Shown here one piece after another: positions 50,950 through 58,243 of a DNA stretch of 64,000 nt; the stretch's first letter is position 1; each line of letters opens with the position of its first letter. Below the pieces are notes generated by a model. It was not told the DNA's origin. It made no database searches and saw nothing but the letters and a program-made list of their open reading frames with translations. A program made the translations under genes and the position numbers. Source of the DNA: Chromobacterium sp. IIBBL 290-4 (GTDB lineage: Bacteria > Pseudomonadota > Gammaproteobacteria > Burkholderiales > Chromobacteriaceae); NCBI RefSeq assembly GCF_024207115.1, contig NZ_CP100128.1:3720001-3784000 (forward strand), given 5' to 3'.

Positions 50950-51552
50950 TTACATACTCATGCCTCTGTCGTAAGAGCGAGTTCGCTGCTTTTCTTGCTG
51001 ATGGACATAATGCTTACCCAACGCTAAGCCGAACTCTTTCAAAGACGCGCATGCGACAACTTCGCCATTGGCGTTAACTCCCATTACTTGTTCATATGCT
51101 TGCAAGTCCATGCCGCCAGAGCTGCTGACTGTCTCTTTGAATTTTGCAAACTCTACTAAGTATGCATTAAATGTCTCAGGGTCAACTCCGCATGAAAATA
51201 TTTCGTTGCATTTTATTTTATTAAGTGAGAAGTAATTCACGGCTCGAAGGTTTATGTCAAGCTTTCCATCAACTTCGCTTAGCTGGCCAAATATCAGGAA
51301 ATGATGGGTGTCTTTCCCTGTTAATGATTTCTTAGCCTCAATCCATCGGTTGCCAAATTTTTCAATCTCTGAATTAATACTTGAAGCGTCTTTTTTAAAT
51401 TCAATTAAAACCCATTTCAAGCCTAGTCCTAGTATGGCATCTCCAGCAGCCTCATGCTTTCCATCAAGCGGAGCAATCATGTGATTGTCCTTGATGAACT
51501 GACGGACAAACTTATACTCAACAGTTTTTTCCCACCATATTGGTTTACTCAC
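50950..51552 (-). CDS. AT-rich cargo protein with PD-(D/E)XK nuclease-like signature
   Basis: A 200-residue soluble protein with base composition unlike its neighbours. The order E12 (helix), GD38, then E51-F-K53 on a hydrophobic strand (LKWVLIEFKKD) matches the core of PD-(D/E)XK nucleases. The remainder is not recognised. GTG 51552 is the start. It has its own terminator and lies between V and S, the position where P2 carries orf30. It may be a phage-defence or restriction-type gene; this is inferred from motif and place only. Confidence 0.5.
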   Translation of the reverse strand: MSKPIWWEKTVEYKFVRQFIKDNHMIAPLDGKHEAAGDAILGLGLKWVLIEFKKDASSINSEIEKFGNRWIEAKKSLTGKDTHHFLIFGQLSEVDGKLDINLRAVNYFSLNKIKCNEIFSCGVDPETFNAYLVEFAKFKETVSSSGGMDLQAYEQVMGVNANGEVVACASLKEFGLALGKHYVHQQEKQRTRSYDRGMSM

Positions 51553-51617
51553 TTTAAATCACCATTTTGTTTGCAGGTGATTAATTATGCTTTTGTTCTT
51601 TTGTGGGTGGAAGTGAT

Positions 51618-52067
51618 TTATTTGTCCGCAAGCAGAGACAGCAATTTATCCTTGAGCATCTCGAAATCTTGTTCGCTCAAACCCAGCAGCTCGCGCGCCG
51701 GGTATTGCGCCTCGCGGTGGGTGTGGCGACTGATGCGGTCGCGCAGGCCGTATTGATGGACGCGGGCGATACGCTCTACTTGGCGCAGGAAACCGACCTC
51801 GACGCCGCTGGCGGTGGCCTCGATCTTGAGCCAGCGCGCGGCGCGCAGTTTGGCGAACATCTGGCGGCGGATGCGGCCTTTCTGCTCGCGGTATTGCTGC
51901 CGGCGCGGGGCGTAGCCGCTGCCGTCCGGGTTTTGCTGGGCGGCGATGCGCTTTTGCTGGCTTTGGCGCAGCGCGCGGCCGATGTCGCGGGCCAGGGCGC
52001 GGCGGGCAGCCGGCTCCACTTTGTGCAGCAGTCCGGACAGCTCGGATTCAAGCCGGGCGATTGTCAT
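51618..52067 (-). CDS. S: Tail completion protein S
   Basis: A 149-residue P2 gpS/virion-morphogenesis protein (LARDIGRALRQSQQKRIAAQ; MFAKLRAARWLKIEATASGV; YPARELLGLSEQD). Overlaps R by 20 bp. Confidence 0.9.
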   Translation of the reverse strand: MTIARLESELSGLLHKVEPAARRALARDIGRALRQSQQKRIAAQQNPDGSGYAPRRQQYREQKGRIRRQMFAKLRAARWLKIEATASGVEVGFLRQVERIARVHQYGLRDRISRHTHREAQYPARELLGLSEQDFEMLKDKLLSLLADK

Positions 52068-52518
52068 AGACAGTTTTGCCTTTCACGGTCACCACCCAAT
52101 AGCGCACATCCGCCAGCGGGTCGGCCGGTTCGCCGTAGTGGGTGGCGGTGACGTTGCCGTCCTGGCCCACTTCCACGCGCACGCTTTCGGATAGTTGCAG
52201 GGTGATCTGCACATCCACGGCGGTGGCGCTGATCCATTCCACCTCGAATCGAAAACCTTTCTCCAGCCGTTCCGGGTTTTGCACCAGCGGCGGTTCGTTC
52301 TGCTCGATCCAGGCGCGCAGCGGGATGACGAGCTGGTCCAGGTGGCCGGTGAAATCGGTGATGACGATTTTCAGGGTGTAGCGATAGCCGAAGTTCAGTC
52401 GGCCCGGCGCGGTGACGATGCCGCCATCCTCCACCAGCATGATGAGGCGGTCGGGGTTGTCGCGCAGTTCCGGCAGGGCGGCCTCGATGGCGCGGCGCAG
52501 GTCAGCGGGCTTGTTCAT
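52048..52518 (-). CDS. R: Tail completion protein R
   Basis: A 156-residue P2 gpR-type protein (FGYRYTLKIVITDFTGHLDQ; VIPLRAWIEQNEPPLVQNPE). With S it finishes the tail for joining to the head. Overlaps the TraR-like gene start region by 17 bp. Confidence 0.9.
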   Translation of the reverse strand: MNKPADLRRAIEAALPELRDNPDRLIMLVEDGGIVTAPGRLNFGYRYTLKIVITDFTGHLDQLVIPLRAWIEQNEPPLVQNPERLEKGFRFEVEWISATAVDVQITLQLSESVRVEVGQDGNVTATHYGEPADPLADVRYWVVTVKGKTVYDNRPA

Positions 52519-52708
52519 GGTCTTCCTGGCACTGCACGCAGCGGGTGCAGCCGGCGACGATGCGTTGGCGCGCTTCCGGTATCGGCTCGGCGCAATCTTC
52601 GCAATGGCTCAGGCTGGCGCCGTTGTCGAGCCTGGCGAACTGGCGAGCGAGGGCTTCTTCGCGCTGGCGTTGTTCCAGCGCCTGGGCGCGGTCGTAGAAA
52701 TCAGTCAT
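52502..52708 (-). CDS. TraR/DksA-type zinc-finger protein
   Basis: A 68-residue protein with a C4 zinc finger (HCEDCAEPIPEARQ ... CTRCVQC) and a short N-terminal helix, MTDFYDRAQALEQRQREEAL, as in phage TraR proteins. These bind the RNA polymerase secondary channel and mimic DksA/ppGpp. ATG 52708 overlaps the Rz1-like stop. Confidence 0.88.
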   Translation of the reverse strand: MTDFYDRAQALEQRQREEALARQFARLDNGASLSHCEDCAEPIPEARQRIVAGCTRCVQCQEDHEQAR

Positions 52709-52962
52709 GGCGTGTTCTGTTGGCAATGGATGATGCTGTTGATCTGCGCGGCGCAAGCTTCAAGCGCCGCCCGGTGTTGCTGCCAGCTGTCCGCCAGCTG
52801 GGCGTTGGTCTTGGGCGTCAGCGCCGGCAGGGCGCAGGCCGTCACTGCTGGGCAACGCTGGGTCAGCAATGGTTGCGGATGGCCGGCCGGCGGTGTCGAG
52901 CAGGCGGGCAACAGGCTCAGGGATAGCAGCGCTAGCCCAGGCGGCAGCGGCAGGCGTGGCAT
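52705..52962 (-). CDS. Rz1-like outer-membrane spanin lipoprotein
   Basis: An 85-residue lipoprotein with signal sequence MPRLPLPPGLALLSLSLLPA and lipobox Cys at residue 21 (LPAC). Most of the gene lies inside the 3' half of the Rz-like gene in another frame, the classical nested spanin arrangement. With Rz it fuses inner and outer membranes at lysis. Confidence 0.82.
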   Translation of the reverse strand: MPRLPLPPGLALLSLSLLPACSTPPAGHPQPLLTQRCPAVTACALPALTPKTNAQLADSWQQHRAALEACAAQINSIIHCQQNTP

Positions 52963-53269
52963 GGATGGCGGCCTCCAGTTTCGCCGCGGCGGCGGCGTGT
53001 TGACGGGATAGGGCGGACAGCTGGCCGGCCAGTTCGCGGCTGGCGGCGATCTGCAGCTTGATGTCGATATCCTGGGCGGCCAGTTGCTCGCCCTGGGCGC
53101 GGTTGCGCTCGGCCAGCGTGGCGGCGTCGCGTTGAGCAGCAGCCAGACTGGCGGCTTGGCCTTGCAACTGGCGGCTTTGCTGCCATAGGGTGTAGCCGGC
53201 CAGCAGGGCGGCCGTGAGCAGAATGACGGCAAGGACGCGACGGACGAGGGGGAGCAGGGAGGCGATCAT
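52760..53269 (-). CDS. Rz-like inner-membrane spanin (LysB-like)
   Basis: A 169-residue protein: N-terminal membrane helix (VLAVILLTAALLAGYTLWQQ) and a long periplasmic coiled coil (GQAASLAAAQRDAATLAERN). Partner of the nested Rz1-like lipoprotein. Its start overlaps the muramidase stop by 4 bp. Confidence 0.82.
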   Translation of the reverse strand: MIASLLPLVRRVLAVILLTAALLAGYTLWQQSRQLQGQAASLAAAQRDAATLAERNRAQGEQLAAQDIDIKLQIAASRELAGQLSALSRQHAAAAAKLEAAIHATPAAAAWASAAIPEPVARLLDTAGRPSATIADPALPSSDGLRPAGADAQDQRPAGGQLAATPGGA

Positions 53270-54054
53270 GCGGCCAGCCTTTCCGCGCGCTCATAGGCGG
53301 CCTGCAACTTGGCGTCATAGAGGTTTTCACGGTATGCCGGGCCGTTGTAGAGCCGGGCCACGTCCGCCCATTTCTTGGCTTGCAGCGCTTTCAGCAATGC
53401 CGGCTCGGCCAGGATGAAGCGCACGAAGGCGTCGAGCTGGGCCGGTTCGCCGGATTCCATCGCCCGCCGCCATTCGAGCGCCCCGACATAGCCCAGCCGC
53501 TGCCAGTGATAGCCCATGATCTGGAACGCGCCCCAGCTGCAAGACTCGATAGCCAGCTGCTCGCCGCCGATGATGGCCAGGCTGGTGAAGCGCGTCCACT
53601 CGGCCGCCCCGCCTGCATAGCCGCCGCGCGCCTTGTTACAGATTGCCGGATATTGCGCCGCCAGCTGTTCGGCTTGCTCACCAGCGCGCTGATAGACGAC
53701 ATGACGCTCCAGCAAGATGACGGGGCGGCCATCCGCCAGGAAGCCTGAACCGCTGGACTCCACCGCGTTGAAGGCTTTGACTACGGACACGCTGACGCCC
53801 AGGCGTTCGGCGGCGGCTTGCAAGTCGGTTTCGCCCAGCCGGCGCGGGCCAGCCTGGCCAATGAGCGCGAAGAGTGTTTTAGGCCCGGCAATGCCGTCCA
53901 CCACCAGACCGGCGCGGCGCTGGAATGCAGCCACCGCGGCCTCGGTGGCGTCGCCAAACCAGCCATCGACAGTCAGCTTGGCGCCCAAGGCAGCGAGCCG
54001 TTGCTGCAGCGCTTGCACGTCCAGGCCGTGCGCGCCTTTCTTCATCAGATCCAT
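53266..54054 (-). CDS. Endolysin: peptidoglycan-binding plus N-acetylmuramidase
   Basis: A 262-residue lysis enzyme. Residues 5-65 are a peptidoglycan-binding repeat (DVQALQQRLAALG; VDGWFGDATEAAVAAFQ; DGIAGPKT); residues 75-258 are the N-acetylmuramidase (DUF3380-type) domain with the catalytic Glu E99 in AVESSGSGF and SWGAFQIMGYHW. No signal peptide, so it needs the holin. Confidence 0.92.
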   Translation of the reverse strand: MDLMKKGAHGLDVQALQQRLAALGAKLTVDGWFGDATEAAVAAFQRRAGLVVDGIAGPKTLFALIGQAGPRRLGETDLQAAAERLGVSVSVVKAFNAVESSGSGFLADGRPVILLERHVVYQRAGEQAEQLAAQYPAICNKARGGYAGGAAEWTRFTSLAIIGGEQLAIESCSWGAFQIMGYHWQRLGYVGALEWRRAMESGEPAQLDAFVRFILAEPALLKALQAKKWADVARLYNGPAYRENLYDAKLQAAYERAERLAA

Positions 54055-54359
54055 GTGGCTTTCCTCAGCAGGATGGCCAGCCGCGACTGGCGCGGGCCGC
54101 CATTGCGAAACAGATCCACCACGTTGCCGCGCTGGGCGATCAGCGCCAGCAGCAAGGCCAGATTGATGAACAGCTGCGGCAGGTCGGCCAACTCATGCCG
54201 GCCGAATAGGCGCAGCACGGCCACCGCGCCGGCGGAAACGATGAGCAGATAAGCCAAAAGTGCAGCGAATGGGCGGTGTTTGGACGTTCCGCGCTGAAAA
54301 CCGAGCAAAACGATAGACGAAAGGATAAGCACCAGGATGTGCAGGACATTGAGCGTCAT
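54045..54359 (-). CDS. Holin-like membrane protein
   Basis: A 104-residue protein with three helices (VLHILVLILSSIVLLGF, ALLAYLLIVSAGAVAVLRLF, QLFINLALLLALIA) and a basic tail, resembling phage class I holins. Overlaps the endolysin start by 10 bp and the second holin-like gene by 4 bp. Confidence 0.8.
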   Translation of the reverse strand: MTLNVLHILVLILSSIVLLGFQRGTSKHRPFAALLAYLLIVSAGAVAVLRLFGRHELADLPQLFINLALLLALIAQRGNVVDLFRNGGPRQSRLAILLRKATWI

Positions 54360-54724
54360 GGCTTGCCCCCCTTGATGCCGCGCACGGCTGCGGCCGGATC
54401 GTCGGCCATTCTGATCAGCCACAGCAACACTTTGACGGCGAGCGCGGCGGCGATCAGCGCGCCCACGCCGGGGCTGGACTCGATGGGCAGCCAGCGCGCC
54501 AGCAGACTGGCCACGCCGGCGGCGGCCACCAGGCCGGCCAGAAAGCTGACGATGAAGAAACCGGCCTTCTTGGCCAGGCTCAGGCTGTCCGAACTCAGCA
54601 CGAACACAGCCGCGCCGGCGAACGCGCCGAGCACCACGGCCGCGTCGATGCCGGGCAGCACGGCCAGGCCGGCGACGGCGGCCAGCGTGGCGGTGGTGGC
54701 GGTACTGCTTACAGGTTCTGCCAT
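54356..54724 (-). CDS. Second holin-like (putative phage holin) protein
   Basis: A 122-residue protein with four hydrophobic segments (TLAAVAGLAVLPGIDAAVVL, AFAGAAVFVL, AGFFIVSFLAGLVAAAGVAS, ALIAAALAVKVLLWLI). Two adjacent holin-type genes are usual in P2-like betaproteobacterial phages; one may be an antiholin. Follows X by 4 bp. Confidence 0.78.
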   Translation of the reverse strand: MAEPVSSTATTATLAAVAGLAVLPGIDAAVVLGAFAGAAVFVLSSDSLSLAKKAGFFIVSFLAGLVAAAGVASLLARWLPIESSPGVGALIAAALAVKVLLWLIRMADDPAAAVRGIKGGKP

Positions 54725-54728
54725 GGTG

Positions 54729-54941
54729 TTAGTCCCATAGGTTGATGAGGGTTTGCGCGGGCGCGGGATCTGCCGGCAGGTCCGGCAGCAGCACCCGCGC
54801 GCCGCTGGGCAGGACCGGGCCATGCTCGGCCAGCCCTGGGTTGTGTTGCAGCAGCAGTTCCACCACGCCGCGGGTTTTGCCGTAAACGCGCCAGGCGATG
54901 GCGTCCACGGTGTCGCCCTGCATGGCGCGAATGGCGCGCAT
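54729..54941 (-). CDS. X: Tail protein X
   Basis: A 70-residue LysM-like P2 gpX-type protein (MRAIRAMQGDTVDAIAWRVY; LLPSG-type end LPSGARVLLPDL). Shares one base with the L stop. Confidence 0.9.
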   Translation of the reverse strand: MRAIRAMQGDTVDAIAWRVYGKTRGVVELLLQHNPGLAEHGPVLPSGARVLLPDLPADPAPAQTLINLWD

Positions 54942-55423
54942 CAGATCAGTTCCACCGTGCAGCGGCCGACGCTCATCAGCGCGCGGATGGCGGCGCGGGC
55001 ATCCGCGCGCAACTGGTCGGCGGTATCGTCCAAATCGTCCGCCCGCTGGCGAGCCGCGCCGGTGGCGTCAAACGAGCGGTAGCGCTCGGCCAGGTCCGCC
55101 GCCGCGATGGCGTAGACTGCCCGGCGCCAGCGCTGCACCAGTGCCGATTCGCCGTCGATCTGTTCCGCCTCGATGTCGACCAGGCGCAGCGCGCCGCCGG
55201 CGATCTTGACAACGCGCCAGCCGGCCAGCTCGCCATTGACGGCGGCGATGGCTTCCACCAGTGCATGGCGCAGGCGGGCGGCGGTGACGGTGCCGTCGTA
55301 GCGCATGGCTGCGCGGAAGTGGCTGGGCTCGATGTCCGGCCAGAAACGGCTGGATGGGATGGCCTGGCCATCAGTCGGCGCGGGCGCGCTCGTGGGCGTG
55401 GCGTTGACGGTGTTGATTTGCAT
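54941..55423 (-). CDS. L: Head completion protein L
   Basis: A 160-residue P2 gpL-type head-completion protein (DIEPSHFRAAMRYDGTVTAA; AAVNGELAGW; DDTADQLRADARAAIRALMS). ATG 55423 (MQINTVNAT) is favoured over an in-frame start 63 bp upstream. Confidence 0.88.
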   Translation of the reverse strand: MQINTVNATPTSAPAPTDGQAIPSSRFWPDIEPSHFRAAMRYDGTVTAARLRHALVEAIAAVNGELAGWRVVKIAGGALRLVDIEAEQIDGESALVQRWRRAVYAIAAADLAERYRSFDATGAARQRADDLDDTADQLRADARAAIRALMSVGRCTVELI

Positions 55424-55517
55424 GGCGCTGTCCTTGTGGGTGACGGTGGAGGGGGCTTCGGCCGTTGGCTTGCGCCTGGCGTCCACCCCCTGCCGTCAGT
55501 CGCGCGGGGTCGCTCGG

Positions 55518-56192
55518 TTACGCCTGGCTGCCGGTGGGCGGCGGGGCGCTGTTCTTGATGGCGCGTTCAATGCGCTCGATGTCCTTTTTGACGCCGACGG
55601 CGCCATGCAGCTGCTGGGCGCGGCGCAGATGCTCCAGCGCGGCGGACGGCTCCGCTTCCGCCATGGCCAGGCCGGTTTCCTTGAGCAGCTTGGCGCGCAC
55701 TTGGTCCGGCATATCGTGCTTGTCGGTCAGTTCGGCGGTGTAGGTCAGCGTCTGAAGCTCGAACGGCTGCTTGCCGTCGCGGGCGCGCTTGGCGGCGTCG
55801 GCGATTTCCTCGGCCACGGCCGTGGCGGTGGTGCGGCTGAACTGGTCCGGCAACGGCAGGCCGTGGGGGAGCGCGTACTCGGCGATGTCCAGCGCGCCGC
55901 TGTAGTCGCCGGCGTCGATGCGCCACATCAGGACCGTCATCAGCACATCGTCGGGCTGGCCCTTGCCGCCTTGCAGCGCGCCTTCCACCCAGGGGGCGTA
56001 ATCGGGCAGGATCTGGCGCTTGACCTCGGCCTTGCCTTCCGTGGACTGGACTTGCTTCAAGCGCCGCTTGTCTTCGGCCAGCTTGACCAACATCATTTCG
56101 TAAGCGGTGCAGTTGACGGGGCCGTCTTCCACGGCCAAGGCCGAAGCCTTGGCCGCGCTGGCCCGCTGGAAGTGGGCGCGGGCGTGGCTCAT
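55518..56192 (-). CDS. M: Terminase small subunit/endonuclease M
   Basis: A 224-residue P2 gpM-type small terminase (CTAYEMMLVKLAEDKRRLKQ; LMTVLMWRIDAGDYSGALDI). It recognises cos and cuts concatemers or circles with gpP. Overlaps N by 4 bp. Confidence 0.92.
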   Translation of the reverse strand: MSHARAHFQRASAAKASALAVEDGPVNCTAYEMMLVKLAEDKRRLKQVQSTEGKAEVKRQILPDYAPWVEGALQGGKGQPDDVLMTVLMWRIDAGDYSGALDIAEYALPHGLPLPDQFSRTTATAVAEEIADAAKRARDGKQPFELQTLTYTAELTDKHDMPDQVRAKLLKETGLAMAEAEPSAALEHLRRAQQLHGAVGVKKDIERIERAIKNSAPPPTGSQA

Positions 56193-57223
56193 GCCGCGTT
56201 CACCATCTCGATGTTTTCTACCAGGCAGCCGGCCTCGTAGCGCTCCACCACGTAGGCTTCGTTGTTGCTCTCGTAGTTGGCCACTTGGTTGTAATCCGGC
56301 TCTTCGCGCAGGTGACGGCGGCGGCTGCCGCTCTGGTAGTAGATGGACAGATTGGACAGCGGGGTAATCAGCATCGCGCCGGCCGGGAAGTAGGGCACGG
56401 AAACAGGCGGCAGGCCGCCAACGCGCTTCTGGCTGATGACGACGTCGGCCGCCATCTGTTCGCTGGGCTTGTTGTCCTGATTGACGATGGGGAAGTACTT
56501 GTCATGCAGCAGGTCGCGGCCCAGGACCACCACCAAGTCGGGATTGCCCGCCATGGCCGGGTCAATCAGACCCGCTACGGCATCCATCACCAGCGCGTCG
56601 AGGTTGGCGTAGTCGCCGCCCTTTTCCTTTGCCCCGATCATGACCTTGCCAGACCCCTTCTTCACTTCCGCCATCACGCGCTCCGGCGCATGTTCGCGGT
56701 ATTGCTGCAGCCAACCCTTGTTGACGTCTTGCAGCAGCGGAAACTTCTCGCGGTTGGTCTGTTCCGCCACGCTGACGCCATTGAAGCCGATCATCATGCG
56801 GTCCAGCCCCTGCTGCTTGACGATGACGTCGCGCAGCTTGGTCTGGAAGTCCGGGAACTTGGCCCAGGCGTCCAACTGGACGAAGGGGATAGCGGTGTCG
56901 AACTCGGTGAATTCGCAGCGGTATTTATGGCTGTTCAGGTCGCCAAGGTTGCGCGGGCGGCGCGGGTTGGTCGGCGTCACCTTGGTGCGGCCGGCAACGG
57001 TGCCGAAGATGCCCAGGCCCAGCTTTTCGCCCTCCAGCTCATCGACGCCGTTGATGTTGATGCGGGTTAGGAATTCGCTCGATTCCTGAATGCGGGTTTC
57101 CAGCTTCTGCTGGATGGACGGCTGCACGCTGAAGGATTTTTCGACGGCGGCGGCGCTGACGCCGTTCAGCTTGGCGATCTGCTCCAGCAGCTGGGTGAAC
57201 ACGTTGCGGGTATCGGTTTTCAT
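56189..57223 (-). CDS. N: Major capsid protein N
   Basis: A 344-residue P2 gpN-type HK97-fold capsid protein (VFTQLLEQIAKLNGVSAAAV; ESSEFLTRININGVDELEGE). The N-terminal about 30 residues probably are removed during maturation with gpO. Confidence 0.93.
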   Translation of the reverse strand: MKTDTRNVFTQLLEQIAKLNGVSAAAVEKSFSVQPSIQQKLETRIQESSEFLTRININGVDELEGEKLGLGIFGTVAGRTKVTPTNPRRPRNLGDLNSHKYRCEFTEFDTAIPFVQLDAWAKFPDFQTKLRDVIVKQQGLDRMMIGFNGVSVAEQTNREKFPLLQDVNKGWLQQYREHAPERVMAEVKKGSGKVMIGAKEKGGDYANLDALVMDAVAGLIDPAMAGNPDLVVVLGRDLLHDKYFPIVNQDNKPSEQMAADVVISQKRVGGLPPVSVPYFPAGAMLITPLSNLSIYYQSGSRRRHLREEPDYNQVANYESNNEAYVVERYEAGCLVENIEMVNAA

Positions 57224-57255
57224 GCGGTATGGCTCCGGTAATGGGTGAGGGCTGG

Positions 57256-58095
57256 TCAGCAGTCGGTGACGTGTTCGGCGGCGGCGCCAGTGGCGGTGCT
57301 GCGCGGCGGCGTGATGGGCTCGCTGCTCAGCTTGGTGACGAGAGCGTCATGGTCGGTTTTGAGCTGGCTGTATTGCTCGCGCAATTTCGCCACGTCAGCG
57401 GCGTTGGCTTTGCCGCTGAATTGCTCCAGCAACTCGCCCTGGCTTTCGGCGATGGTTTGCACCGCGGCGGACAGCTCGGCGGTGTCGGCGTTTTGGCGGC
57501 TGGAGAACTTGCCTAGCAAGCCCTTGATCTTGTCGCTGAAGCCGGCCAGCGGGCTGGCGTTGTCATCCTCAAATTCCAGATTGCATTCGATGGCGGCGGT
57601 GAATAGGTTGTCTGGCGACTGCTTGCGATGGGCGAGCGGATTGATTTGCGCGCCAGCGCAGAAGCGCAGCATCTCGGTTCCCAGACTGGCCGGGCTATCC
57701 GTTGCGGCCAAACCTACCAAATACGCTTCGCCCGATTTGGCGAAGTTGGGTTGAACTTCGATAGAGGTGTAGACCTTTTGACGCTTCACGTTGACCAGAT
57801 CCACTAGACCTGGCGTCGGGTCTATCTGCGCCATCAGTTGAAGCTTGCCTTCGGCGTTTTCTTGGGTTTTGAGCGCAATGATGTCGCCATACATGCCGAA
57901 CGGGCCATCCGGCATGATGCCGCGGACGTGTTCGATGTTGACGCGGGCGCCGTAGCGTTCCGGGTTGTAGTTGCGAGCCATCTGCTCGATGTCTTGGCGG
58001 CTGATTTCGCGGCCGTCAGTGGTGTCGCCTTCGGTGGCGATGCGGAAGAATTTCGACTTCTTGCCGGTGGGCTTCGGGTTGTCCTGGCTTGCCAT
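57256..58095 (-). CDS. O: Capsid scaffold/protease O
   Basis: A 279-residue P2 gpO-type protein: N-terminal serine protease region (TTDGREISRQDIEQMARNYN, RYGARVNIEHVRGI, TDSPASLGTEMLRF) and C-terminal helical scaffold (LREQYSQLKTDHDALVTKLS). ATG 58095 starts 82 bp from the Ogr box. Confidence 0.93.
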   Translation of the reverse strand: MASQDNPKPTGKKSKFFRIATEGDTTDGREISRQDIEQMARNYNPERYGARVNIEHVRGIMPDGPFGMYGDIIALKTQENAEGKLQLMAQIDPTPGLVDLVNVKRQKVYTSIEVQPNFAKSGEAYLVGLAATDSPASLGTEMLRFCAGAQINPLAHRKQSPDNLFTAAIECNLEFEDDNASPLAGFSDKIKGLLGKFSSRQNADTAELSAAVQTIAESQGELLEQFSGKANAADVAKLREQYSQLKTDHDALVTKLSSEPITPPRSTATGAAAEHVTDC

Positions 58096-58176
58096 GGTTT
58101 GCGGTCCTCGGTCGGGTGTCTGTCGTGGCGATGCGCCCATAATCCCGGCCGCGCGGGGCGGGGTCGAGCGGTGGCT

Positions 58177-58199
58177 GTTGTGTGGCGAACGGACACAAC
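58177..58199. promoter_or_regulatory. Candidate Ogr box of the divergent O and P-Q operons
   Basis: GTTGTGT - N9 - ACACAAC, i.e. GTTGT-N13-ACAAC, placed between divergent O and P as P2 has its divergent late promoters. Confidence 0.7.
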
Positions 58200-58243
58200 C
58201 GGCAGGCGGAGAATCGCGCCGAACAAGGCGGCAGACTGCCGGG

